Shown: positions 52,439 through 62,985, numbered from the stretch's first letter. The stretch: DNA of 64,000 nucleotides from Calycina herbarum (GCA_001414485.1 LLEY01000030.1:186001-250000); one strand, 5' to 3'. Notes: generated by a model from the letters alone, not told the origin. Program-made: numbers and translations.

Positions 52439-52680
52439 TATTAAGAGTTATATCTATAGAATAAGTCTTAGAGTACTCTAGCGACGTATTTACGTAACCT
52501 CGCTTAGTAACGTATAGATATAATAGAACCTTCGAGAGTACTCTTAGTAGAATACTCTAGAATAAGTAGTCTAAGTATATAAGTTAGTAAAGACTCTAGC
52601 TTAGAAAGGATAATCGAATCTTCTTATATATAGACAGCCTCTATAGTTTAATTTATTAGTACTTACTATAAGCTCTAATA
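52439..52680 (+). repeat. 5' LTR of Gypsy copy E (242 bp)
   Basis: Same length as the LTRs of copy D. It starts TATTAAGAGTTATA and ends AGCTCTAATA. The five bases before it are ATAGC. Confidence 0.88.
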
Positions 52681-52699
52681 TTAGATTCGATTTAAAAAC

Positions 52700-52890
52700 A
52701 ACGAGCTATTTTAATAACACTAGAATATATTAGGCCTTTATAGTAATACTAGAACTTAAGAGCCTTTATAGTAATACTAGAATATATTAAGCTATTTTAG
52801 TAATACTAGAATATATCGAGCCTTTATAGTAGTACTAGAACTTAAGAGCTTTTATAATAACACTAGAACTTACGAGCTATTTTATAGTAT
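52700..52890 (+). repeat. Tandem repeats in the Gypsy D/E leader
   Basis: Six to seven imperfect units of about 27-29 bp around TAGTAATACTAGAA(T/C)(A/T)TA, followed by GAGC(C/T)(T/A)TTTATAG or a close variant. Fewer copies occur at the matching place in copy D (about 51115-51205, opposite strand). It lies between the LTR and gag, so it belongs to the transcribed leader. Confidence 0.8.
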
Positions 52891-55800
52891 TTATAAAACT
52901 TATAGAAGATAGAAGATATATAGAAAGGTAGTATACTAAAAGAGCTACCTACTTAGTTCGTTTAGTATATTTAAAGTTAATAAAATTAATTAATAACTAC
53001 TTAAAAAAACAAACAACTATAGATTATAAAGAAGGAAACAAAGACTAAGAAAGCTTGCTTATAAATAGTCTATAACGATAATAAACCTAGAAAGTCTCTT
53101 CCTCTACTACTAGAATTCTATAGAGACTCGGATAAGCTAGAAGCTTAGTTATAACAAGTACAAGCTAAAATCAAAGTTAACTACTATAGATATATTAAAT
53201 ATATTAAGTTTTAGATACTTAATAGATCCTTATAAGATAATACGCTCTATAAAATAGAAGCATAGATATAAGAACAGAGTAAGCTAGAGCTAGCTAATAG
53301 TAGTAACTTCTTAGATTAAGTAGAATTTGTATTTAAAGACTTATAAGCTAAAGAAAGAGTATAATAAAAGCTAGAATCCTTCTACTAAGGCTTAAGACTA
53401 TTCTTAGAAGCCTTTATAGAATAGCAGGTCTTACTTATAGAATTAAGAGAGAGATTATAGCTCGATAACGTAAAGAAGTTATCTCTTAACTAAATTCTAA
53501 ACAACGAGCTAGTTAAGGTAATAATCATAGTTCCTTCTTAACTAGACTTTAAGTCTTACTACTCTATTATTAAGGAAATAGACGACTGCTTAAGAGCGTA
53601 TAAAGCCTAAATACACCGGCCTAGGAATTAGCTAAACCTAGGAATACTATAAACCTCTTAGAAATAACTTATAGATACTATATAGTAGAGAATAGATAAT
53701 AAAATCACTAATAGAGGATATAGACTAGGAACTAGCACCTATTAAAGTTTTAATAACTAGTACTAAGTATACTAAATAGATATCCTAGAAGGAAAAGAGT
53801 AATCGCCTCTATACTAGCTATTATATCTATTATAAAGCTACTAGGTATTTTGTTTAAGAATGTTCTTATAAACTACTAAGATAATCTATAATAGTAAATA
53901 TAGCTTATAAACAAAAGGCAGAGGTTAAGAAAGTAGCTCTAGAATTAGAAGAAGATAAGCTCTTCTTAGGTTTAGAAAACTAGAGGCTCTTATTAAAAAG
54001 CGTAGGTAGAAGCAGCGAAGAGAGTTATTAGTAATAGACACTTAAAGGTAATTTAAGTAGAAATATATAAATAAAAAACCTCTTCTTATATTAGCTTTAG
54101 TAAATAGAGTAGCTACTTTATAAGCCTTAGTAGATTTAGAGTATTTAGTCTATAGAATTGTTTTAAACTGTTTTATCTATTATTATTAGCTCTCTTATAT
54201 ATAAATCATACTAAGACATTTATAGTTAGTAGAAGAAGTATTAGAGAATACTATATCCTAAGTAGTATCTTTTAATATAGATATTAGAGGCTACTAGTAG
54301 AAACAGGTTTATACTTATATAGTTTCTAAGATTAAAAGCTATAAAATAATTCTAGGAAAATCTTAGTTAAGAAGAGAGTAAGCTTTACTTAACGCTACTA
54401 AGGGATACTTACTCTTCTAAGACTCTAGGTTAGAAGTTTATAATAAGTTAGAAAAGTCTTACTTCTATAAGTAAGTAAGCGTAGCTGTCTTCTACTTTCT
54501 TATAGATTATAAACGTAAGTTATAAGTTTTCTTAGCTAGTTTTGTAGATATTAGTAAAGCGTTAGTAGAGAAGAAGTATATAGACTTATAGATAAAGCTA
54601 CCTAGCTAGATTAGCCTAGAATTCTACCTAGCTTTCGACAGAGAAGAAGTAAACAAGTTACTAGTATACTAATAAGGAATTGATTATAGTATTAAGCTTT
54701 TATAGATAGATAGTAAATTAGAGAAGATAGTTCTATAGAGGCTACTCTATAATATGTTATAGAACGAGCTATTAGTACTTTATAAAACCTTAATAGAGCT
54801 ACTAGACATAGAATTTATTCGAGTAAGTAACTCTCTAGTAGCTACGCTAGTACTCTTTATATAGAAGCTAGAAAAAGGCTTATAGTTCTATTATAACTAC
54901 TAGGTACTAAATAAGTTAACTTATAAGAACTACTATCTATTACTCTTAAACTAAGAGATACTTAACTAGATTAGAAACGTAAAGTAGTTTATAAAAATAG
55001 ATATTATTACTATATTTTATAAGATACGAATTAAGAAGAGAGATAAGTGAAAAACAGCTTTCTAAACACGCTTTAGGCTTTTTAAATAGCTTATTATCTC
55101 TTTTAGACTTATAAATACTTCTAGTACTTTCTAGTAGTATATTAACTATATACTTTAAGAGTTCTTAGATAACTTTGTCTTAGTATATATTAACAATGTC
55201 TTAGTCTTTATAGATAGCACCTTTAACTAGTACTATAAGTATATTTATAAAGTAATATAAAGGTTTTAAAATACTAGGCTATAGCTTAATAGTAATAAGT
55301 ACGAATTTAAAGTATAGTCTATAAAGTATCTTAGGTTTATTATAGAAGTAGAGAAAGGTTTATAAATAGACTCAGCTAAAATATAAGCTATTATAGATTA
55401 GAAAGTACTAATAATAGCAAAAGACGTTCTTAGCTTCCTAAGATTTATAAATTTCTATTAACGGTTTATTAAGAACTTTTTATAGATTATAACTTCTCTT
55501 TATAAACTCGTTAAAAAGGATATATTCTTCTAATAAATAGACGAAGTAAATAGAGCCTTCGAACAGTTAAAGCAGGCCTTTATAGAGGCCCTAGTACTAG
55601 CTTAGTTTAACCTAGATTATAAGATAGTTCTAGAGACAGACTTCTCTAGATATTACTTAAGAGGTATACTCTCTTAAGTAAAGATTAACGTCTTATAGCC
55701 TATAGCCTTCTTTTTAAAGAAACACGAATCTACTAAATATAATTATCTAATATATAATAAAGAGTTATTAGCTATTATTTATTATCTTAAGAAATAGAAA

Positions 55801-57651
55801 GCAGAGTTAAAAAGTATTAGGTAGTTTATAATACTTATAGATTATAAGAATCTTAAGTACTTTATAACAGTCTATAAACTATTTAAAAGATAAATATAGT
55901 AGTAGTTAATACTTAGTAAGTTTAATCTAATTATCTAATACTATCTAGGTAAAGAGAGAGAACTACTAGATATATTTATAAGAAGGGACTAGGACCTTGT
56001 AGAAGAGGGAGATAAACGTCTTAATTATAGAATAATATAACTAATTCTAGACAGAATAATTTAAGGAAATACTATATAGCTAGCACTAGTATTAGTAAAT
56101 AGGAAGAATTAAGTAAGCAACGTAGCGACGTAGTAAGCGTTTATAGACTAACTACGGAACCTCTAGGAAGAGGGAAAGGTATAAGATAAGAACTTTAAGT
56201 GTCTTATAGACACTGTCTACTAAGAAGATAGAGTGTTTCTAGTAGACCTCGCTTCTCTAGTTAAAGTCTCTGTCTCTAACTACTTAGTTAATAAGAACGG
56301 TGATTTATAGTTTAGAGGCAGACTATAGGTCCTCGACTATAAGCTACTATAGACTGTAATTATATAAGAACTCTATAGTTCTACACTTATAAGCTATCTT
56401 AGTAAGAATAGGACAATTATAATAGTCTTAAGAGAGTTCTTCTAGCTAAACCTATAGACTATAGTTAAGTAGTTTATCTATAACTATATAGTTTATAGAC
56501 GTACTAAGGTCTAGAGAGATTATAAACAAGGCCTGCTTCGTCTATTACTAATTCCTAAGTAGTAATAGCAGGAGATCTCTATCGACTTTATTAGACTACT
56601 ACTTATAAGTAAAGGCTCTAATATAATAGTAGTGTTTATAGACTGTTTAAATAAAGAGGTGCTTCTTATAGCTTATAACTCGACTATATTATTAAAGGAA
56701 TTTACTTACTTATTTATTACTATATACTATAGCTTATATAGACTACTAAGAGTAATAGTATCTAATAAAGGCTTATAATTTATTAGATAAGTATAGAAGA
56801 TACTTTATAACTTCTTATAAATTAAACGACGGATCTCTATAACCTTCTATTTATAGACTAATAGATCGATAGAATAAGTAAATATAGAAGTCGAGACGCT
56901 TTTATAATAGTAGATTAATATAGCTTAGAACAACTAGGCTAACTAACTACTAGTAGTATAGTTAGCTTTTAATAGACAGGATTTAATATTAACAGATATA
57001 AGCTCTTTCTAACTTAGCTACGGTTACCTATTATAGACTATTAACTACTTAATAGACGTCGTAGTACTTATAAATACAAAGATACTAATTCAAAAGAGCG
57101 AAGCAATAGTAGCAAAGATTAAGACTATTATAGAATAGGTATAATCGTTAATAGCAAGGGTATAATAAGACTAGGAGACTTAAGTAAATCGTTTATAGAA
57201 TACCGCTCCTATATATAAGATTAGAGATAAGGTTTACTTAAGCTTATAGAATATATAGATAGACAGGGCTAGTAAGAAACTAGACGCTTAATCTACTAAG
57301 TTTATAGTTATTAAGGTTATTAGCCTATTTATATATAAGCTAGACACTCTGCCTAGTATTTATAATATCTTTAATATAGACTTATTAAGGCTAGTAGCTA
57401 CAGATCCGCTGTCTAGTTAAATTATAGACGATAATTAACTACTTATAATCTTAGTAGACGATAATATAGAGTAGTAAGTAGAAAGAATACTAGGTTAATA
57501 GTAAAAGAAGCTTCTAGGGAATAGCTCTCGTACTCGACTCGAGTATAAGGTTAAATAGATAGGATATACAAACCTAATATAGGAACCTGCTACTAAGTTA
57601 GAGAATATAGTAGCTCTAGACACCTATCTTTAAGAGCAGAGAGAGAGGTAA

Positions 57652-57840
57652 TATCAAGGGTTATACCTGTAGAATAAAGTCTCGGAGTACTTCAGCGACG
57701 TATTCACGTGACCTCGCTTAGCAACGCATAGATATAATAGAACCTTCGAGAGTACTCTTAGTAGAATACTCTAGAATAAGTAGTCTAAGTATATAAGTTA
57801 GTAAGAACTCTAGCTTAGAAAGGATAATCGAATCTTCTTA
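57652..57840 (+). repeat. Truncated 3' LTR of Gypsy copy E
   Basis: Starts TATCAAGGGTTATACC and matches the first 189 bp of the 242-bp LTR, then stops abruptly at AATCTTCTTA. Beyond is unrelated DNA and the rest of the LTR is not found further right. Confidence 0.85.
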
Positions 57841-58633
57841 AGTATAGTTCTAAGATTAGTAGCCTTCCTTTCTATATATATAACACTTGTTACTCTTCTT
57901 AGAGTTCTAGTATTACTAGCTATAAGAACTACTAGAATTGTTATACTTATAGAAGTAACGATCGGTTATCAAAGTCTTAGTATTTAAGATATTATAGCTT
58001 ACTTTGTAATTATAAATAGAGCTTCTTAAAAGAGTAATAGTGCTTTGAAGTAACGAGTTTTATAGTAAGGTTAAGTATATACTTTAGTATTCTAGTACTT
58101 TCTCGTATATTATAAGTAGCTTATTAGCTAACTGTTTATCGCTTTATATATTCTTAAGAAGTCTATATCGAAGCTCTTCTAATTTAGATAGTATGTTCTT
58201 AAAGTACTAACTAGAGGTCTTCTCCGAGTATTCCGGTTTAGCCTTTATTCGTAAGAATATAATACGATTCTACTTAGAGAATTAACCTCTAAAGTATAGC
58301 TTATCTTCAAAGTATAATTAGATAGTAGTAGAAAGAACGTCGTACGATTAATCGGTTCCTTTCTTAAAAACGCTAGTATAAAAGTGGTTTAATACTTAGC
58401 TTTTAAGTATAATCGAGAATATAAGATTATATACTAAAGGTAATATACTATAACGATTATATATATTCTTAAATATTCTTAACTAAAGCTTGAAGTTATC
58501 TCTCTTACTACTATACTTTTATTTATCCGAGTATAACTTTATAAGATTACTAAGTATAAAAGCAGGGTTATCTATCTAGCTATTCTAGTTAGAATAGCTA
58601 GTTTAGTTATAGGTTAGAAGAGCCGCCGGTTAC

Positions 58634-58737
58634 TAGGTTATAAAAGCTATTAGTAGATTTATAAGAGCGTTCTAGGTTATAAAAGCTACTAGTAGAGTTA
58701 TAAGAGCGTTCTAGGTTATAAAAGCTACTAGTAGTAT
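58634..58737. repeat. 39-bp tandem repeat, 2.7 copies
   Basis: Unit TAGGTTATAAAAGCTACTAG plus 19 more bases, starting at 58634, 58673 and 58712. The 39-bp period keeps frame. Copies 2 and 3 are identical as far as copy 3 extends; copy 1 differs at a few sites. Confidence 0.85.
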
Positions 58738-58795
58738 TATAGAGATAGGAATATTAGCTATAACTGCTATATTATTTATAAAGACGTTAGAAGAG

Positions 58796-58828
58796 TTCTA
58801 GTATCCGTAGAGTCCTAATAAACCACGT
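58796..58828. repeat. Fot1/pogo-like terminal repeat fragment
   Basis: Read on the minus strand it starts ACGTGGTTTATTAGGACTC, similar to the ACGTAGTTTATTAGAACCTC end of the transposon at 39933, and is flanked by TA at 58829-58830. The other end and a transposase are missing, so it may be a truncated or miniature relative. Confidence 0.5.
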
Positions 58829-58860
58829 TATACTCTTTACTAATTTATACTTATAATCAA

Positions 58861-59642
58861 CTATCTCTTCTTAAATCGGCTATTCTATATATCCGCGACT
58901 TTAGAGAAACTCTCTTATACTAGATAAAGCTAAACTTGTTATCTCTAATCCTTACTCTTCTCTATATCGTTGCTAGAGAAGTTGAAATCTATAGTCTAAT
59001 AAATATAAAATTTAGTCTTAATCTATTTCTTAAAAATATATCTAGTTACTTTTTAATTATAATAAGTCTAACTTTATAGTCTCTAGTTAAATTAATAATA
59101 ATATTCGTTAGTCTTATATTATAATAGTATAATATAAAAGTATTATATTTTATCTCGAGTTCTTTATAATATATAAGTAATACTTTATAATAGTATCTAT
59201 TAAGAGCTTAAGAAGGTTTTATCTAATTCTCTAATAGGTTACCTCTATTAATACTATATATCTTGTTATTTTCCTTTTATATTAACTCTTTATAAATATT
59301 TACTACTTACTCGACGTACGCTTACTTAGTTACGTTGTCTATGTTTTGTCAAGCCTTATCTAGAGTTTCCCTCTATACTCGACTTATGAAGAGGTAGTAT
59401 TAATTATCATAGTCTTCATAGTATAGTACGCGAGGGATTAGAAACGTCGAGGCAGAGCCATGTACGAGGTCGTGTAGATAGTTCAGTGTAATATGTTCGC
59501 GTGTTCTGCTTGAGGTGCTCAGGGCCTGTACTTTCAGGAACGCGTTACTAATTCGCCAGGCCGTATTGCAGTGACCAGCATCGTGCACCAACTTTATTGG
59601 GCTGGTGGGGGGAGTGGGCGAGTTTGGGGCAGTGGGTGACAT
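58861..59642 (-). pseudogene. RIP-damaged APH-type phosphotransferase (kinase) gene
   Basis: Starts at an ATG at 59642. The first 80 codons (to 59403) are intact and resemble the N-lobe of fungal small APH/choline-kinase-like enzymes: AWRISNAFLKV, then TREHITLNYLH and FLIPRVLYYEDYDN. From 59402 leftward stops appear (TAA at 59402, then TAG and TGA within 60 bp, then many). The catalytic loop expected as HxDxxxxN is reduced to a YNIRLTN-like stretch at about 59102-59131, having lost the His and the Asp. A 2-nt length change shifts the frame shortly after it, and the C-terminal part is readable to about 58861. The damage increases toward the transposon block, the mirror image of the gene at 13.1-14.4 kb. 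Substrate unknown; antibiotic resistance is not implied by this family in fungi. Confidence 0.72.
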
Positions 59643-60408
59643 GCCTCGGATAAGGTGTAGAGCGCGCTTCCACCATCGCTCCAGAAAAAACCAGACAATG
59701 GCGCAGTATCCTGGCGGGTAAGAAGAAGCTTATCTCCGATGATCCACGAATTGTCATCAATTCCGAGAAACGACTCTCGAACTGGTTTGAGGGCACGCCT
59801 GCTGGTGGTAATTGTACAGTCGCTTGCAAAACCGGCTTCCCTCCACAGCGCCTTTTTAAAGTCGCAACCCTGCCCTCTAAGACAAGGGTATTGAACACTA
59901 TGCCGCAACTAGTCTAGCCCGCTTCTCCACCTTGTCACGTTACTAAGCAATGAATGAGCAATCATACATTACTATTCTGCAGCTAAGCAGCAGCTATAAA
60001 TTATTCTCCTAGCATAATTATATATACTACTAAAGTAACTAAAAAATGTATCTTGAAATAATTAAACTACAAAGTTCCCTTATTCTTTCGCTATAACAAT
60101 GCTTATAGTTGTGACAATTCTGACCGCCACCATGCCTTAGATCAGCCCCTGGCTAAGACTCGGCTAATTACGTAGTTTAAGACCACCTCCTGTCCTTCTG
60201 CTCTTCTTTCCTTTTTCCTTAGCTTCGAATCCTCTAATAGACAGTTCCACAGCGCCTAACTTACACCTGGCGCGGTCATGCTCTTGCGCGGTTCATAAGC
60301 TATGCGTGTTGTCACAATAGTATTGAAAATAATGAAGAGATGTCATTAAAACGCGCTATAAGCTTAAACTCCAAAACCCCTAAACTCTAGCTCTAGAAAA
60401 GCCCATTT
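59643..60408. other. Intergenic, with left arm of the inverted repeat
   Basis: Upstream region of the APH-type pseudogene (59643-59815), the repeat arm (59816-59966) and AT-richer spacer to the HET gene stop. The overlapping minus-strand frames here have no recognisable features. Confidence 0.5.
59816..59966 (+). repeat. Left arm of 150-bp inverted repeat flanking the HET gene
   Basis: ACAGTCGCTTGCA... to ...GAGCAATCATA. The reverse complement of 63299-63450 matches it with scattered substitutions and a small length difference; the stretch from TCTAAGACAAGGGTATTGAA to the inner end is nearly identical. It is not RIP-degraded. Confidence 0.85.
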
Positions 60409-62985
60409 TCAAATAATGCGGGCATTGAGTTGCTGTCGTGATAAGTAACCTTGCTGAACCATTCCAATCCCAACCCTTTCATACTTGTCTCCCTCGTTCT
60501 GTCTGACAAGCAAGATGTGAAACATTTGGTTCTCCGACCCATCAACCTGACGTGTCTTCCCTACGACAACACCTCGTTCCCCACGAAATTCCTTCCTATC
60601 TTCAACATCAAAGCTAAGCCATCCTATTTCATGCCAAAGTGAATCCAATATCTTACGACGTGTCGTCTCTAACCCTTCCCCTATGCAGCAACCATCTTCA
60701 AACTTCCATACATCAGTTGTCAGAGCCTTTGTGTCCCCCTCACAAAACTTGAGAGGGATGGAGATTTGTAAGGCTCCAAACCGATTATCTATAAACTTGA
60801 TGCCTCCTGTATAAGCCATCCAAGACCATGATGGTACCCCGGGAGATCCATAATCGATCCGTTCCATAGGACCGGTTCGCTGCCATAAGAGAGTTCTATG
60901 AAGAAATAATTCAAAGATACCAAAAAGTACCTGACAGGACAAAGCCCGTGCGATACGAGTTGTTAGCCCATATAATGCCCGAACTCTATCAGTACGCTTT
61001 GTTAAGCCACGATTTGAATAGTCTGCTAAGAAAGACACAAGGAATTCTAGAGTACTAGAAAATCCTGAAGTGAATAGTTGTTCTGGAAATTTTGGATCGA
61101 GTTTGAAGTGTTTCGTCTGACCAGGATAACTAATTAGTAGAATAGTGAAATTAATATATATTAATTTAGAAGATGTCCTTGTAGGTCTTACCTTAGCAAT
61201 TTAGTCATATTCTCACAGCAAACACCTTCACCACATTCCCAATACATTTGGTTGGCGCCAAAATGAATAGTCCTACGTGATAAGAAACGTTCCTGCATAA
61301 CCCATGCTCGTTTATTAAGTTGAGCCTGATCAACCTCTCTGTCAAAATCCGCTGGGCAAGTGCAGGCATACATTAATTGGCCTGAATCGTCTCGAATGCA
61401 GATATATTCGCTTGTTATCTCCCGCTGGAGAAATCCGCTATTCGAATCAACAGCTGATGTTGCAGCAAGTGCGAAATAAGCCGAAGCATAGACATGCTCC
61501 ATGCGTCTAGATTCGTGTTTCCAATCTGCTTTCGCCTCTTCTTCTTCTCCTTGAATAATACAGAGCGAGTCAATCCAGAGATACTGAACTTTAAGGCATC
61601 GAGCCACCTCAACAGCATCACGGAAGGTTAGTGGCAATTCGTCGATAGTAAACACTCTTCGACGACTACTAATATTCGCCATAGTTGTGCAGTGTTCTGG
61701 TACCCGATTAGGCGGAAGCTCGCCCCAACGATGGGATAAAGCGATGTATTTTTCTGCTACTATTTCCTTTCCGAGAACGAGTTGCAAGAAACCTGGGTCG
61801 TAAGCTGAACTGTCCGGGTTACCCACGTAAAGAAGTCTTGTAGGTAACCAATCGCTTTCGACAGCCTGACAGTTATTATGTTCTTCGCAACGTTGAAGCC
61901 ATGCGTGAAGTAGTGCAAAACGTAGAGGACCTTTGGGAGTGGGTAAGACTGGAAAGCTAATTTGAGTTTCATTATTGAAATTTACAGAAGACCCTAATGA
62001 GCAAAAATTAGCAAACCAAGTATTATAGTTTGTAGTGTATGATAGTTAATAATACAAACCTTGACTAGTAAATAATTGGAGAATAGGATATCCGCCCGTT
62101 TGTATCGTGAGCATAGAGCCATGCCGGACAGATTCTACAGAACCCTGAGCGTTGTATTTGTTGGCTATACGTAAAACAAGTTCGCATAGTATGCAACCTT
62201 CCCTTGTATTGGATAGTTCCGAGAGAGAGACTTGACGAAACTTCAATAGTATAGAGTTACAGTGCGAGCAGATATTAGAAAAGGATTTTGAACCGAATGA
62301 ACCATCTAATTCGGATAAACCTTTGCGTATAGAGGGTTAGATAAGCTGAATAACAAATTTTTACCTAGTACGCTACTTACCTTGAATTTGTCGAGCGAAA
62401 GTATTATCAAAAATGATTTTCCATTCTTGTGGCTATTATCCAAATATAGTTAGAAAACGAAGTAAAATTGTTCTAATAATTGGAGGTTAACTTACGAGCT
62501 ACACCAGCACGCACCGCAAGGTCAGCAGCAGTCACAGTTGTTCAAGAGCGTAGGTTGACTTACACGCTACACCAGCAAGCACCACAAGGTCAGCAGCAGT
62601 CACAGTTGTTCAAGAGCGTAGGTTGACTTACGTCCTACACCAGCAAGGTCAGCAGCAGTCACAGTTGTTCAAGAGCGTAGGTTGACTTACAAACTACACC
62701 AGCAAGCACCACAAGGTCAGCAGCAGTCACAGTTGTTCAAGAGCGTAGGTTGACTTACGGCCTACACCAGCAAGCACCACAAGGTTAGCAGCAGTCACAA
62801 TTTCAAACGGAGATCTATTAACCTCCTATCGAAACAAAAGTTAGTACTATGATTAGTAATATAGTTAATATTTGCGTACATTCTACCTCACTGTATTAGC
62901 TAGATACTATTTTCTATTCATAAAATCTACTTACTTCAAAAAGTCCATCTATATCATTTTGGGAAGTCGATATTTGTGCTTCCAT
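60409..62985 (-). CDS. HET-domain (heterokaryon incompatibility-type) protein, 633 aa, with five single-codon exons
   Basis: Allorecognition-type protein; HET domains trigger growth arrest and cell death after fusion of unlike hyphae. Exons on the minus strand: 62985-62935; five 3-nt exons at 62761-62759, 62693-62691, 62634-62632, 62566-62564 and 62498-62496; then 62432-62381, 62320-62060, 61993-61192 and 61129-60409. All phases agree, giving 1,902 nt. The N-terminus MEAQISTSQNDIDGLFE is joined to AFDRL from the micro-exons and then PQEWKIIFDNTF. A CxxC-type pair follows (ICSHC, GCILC), as often found before HET domains. HET domain at about 205-360: YIALSHRWG (209-217), LPLTFRDAV, LWIDSLCIIQ (265-274), Y.A..Y.ALAATSA and RAWVMQERFLS (from 355). 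The last intron uses the acceptor CTAATTAG. No NACHT or repeat domain is attached. An alternative model with fewer 5' exons would start inside 62320-62060, which lacks a good ATG. Confidence 0.82.
62499..62761 (-). repeat. Tandem array of near-identical introns separated by variable codons (68-bp period)
   Basis: On the coding strand each unit is a 65-nt intron starting GTAAGTCAACCTACGC, with branch site TGCTGCTGAC and acceptor GCTGGTGTAG, plus one codon. Introns: 62694-62758 (65), 62635-62690 (56, lacking 9 nt between CTTG repeats), 62567-62631 (65) and 62499-62563 (65). Codons from 5' to 3' in the gene: GCC, TTT, GAC, CGT, CTC. Introns 62694-62758 and 62567-62631 are identical over all 65 nt; 62499-62563 differs at two positions. 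The end of the preceding intron (62762-62800) shares the last 38 or so nt, with branch GCTAAC, and the following intron (62433-62495) shares the first dozen nt. Confidence 0.93.

Larger units (their letters stand above)
52439..57840 (+). mobile_element. Gypsy-type LTR element, copy E (most complete of this family, degraded)
   Basis: 5' LTR 52439-52680, interior 52681-57651, 3' LTR truncated at 57840. Plus-strand remains in order: leader repeats, gag (about 53.0-54.0 kb), protease-like region (about 54.05-54.3 kb), reverse transcriptase (about 54.85-55.4 kb; the YxDD box reads YINN at about 55178-55204), RNase H (about 55.6-55.9 kb), integrase (about 56.1-57.0 kb) and a chromodomain-like KVK-stop-IGY...EPA relic at 57541-57590. 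The purine tract AGAGAGAGAGGTAA directly precedes the 3' LTR. Apart from stops (chiefly TAG and TAA where Gln or Trp is expected) the frame is close to continuous, so substitutions rather than indels killed it. Confidence 0.88.
57841..58830 (-). mobile_element. Copia-type gag fragment (degraded), with a pogo-like terminal repeat at its right end
   Basis: The minus-strand frame resembles a Copia gag: a helical charged region (about 58.1-58.3 kb), then a zinc-knuckle relic at about 57861-57890 reading KCYIYRKEGY, which keeps the first Cys and the spacing but has lost the second Cys. It differs from the Copia element at 32-38 kb. No LTR is seen, so it is a fragment. At 58796-58828 the sequence ends in CTAATAAACCACGT followed by TA, close to the terminus of Fot1-like transposon 2. 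Confidence 0.6.
14422..59399. other. 45 kb AT-rich, RIP-degraded transposon block
   Basis: From here to about 59.4 kb the sequence is dominated by TA, TAA and TAG in all frames, with no intact gene. CpA and TpG are scarce while CpG remains common (ACG, CGT, TCG throughout), the signature of RIP acting on CpA rather than loss of methylated CpG. Repeat copies differ almost only by C/T and G/A transitions. Almost all of it is accounted for by the nested mobile elements listed separately. Both edges run into damaged single-copy genes. Confidence 0.92.

Noticed and set aside
14422..59399. Centromere or rDNA interpretation of the AT-rich block
   Set aside because: No rRNA-like or satellite sequence is visible and the block is explained by nested transposons. 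A centromeric location cannot be judged from sequence alone.
59548..59908. Minus-strand open frames of 104-116 codons above the APH-type pseudogene
   Set aside because: They overlap each other and the left inverted-repeat arm and do not resemble a family; the APH frame starting at 59642 explains the coding signal.
62496..62800. CRISPR-like or coding tandem repeat reading of the 68-bp array
   Set aside because: Spacers of 3 nt and a eukaryotic setting exclude CRISPR. As coding sequence, the 68-bp period shifts frame each unit and each unit carries in-frame stops, whereas removal as introns restores a continuous frame.
62762..62827. An extra coding exon starting EVNRSPFEIV just upstream of the array
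   Set aside because: It is open and preceded by a good acceptor (TTCGATAG), but joining it to the micro-exons gives phase 1 and an immediate TGA. Treating it as the 3' part of intron 1 keeps the frame.
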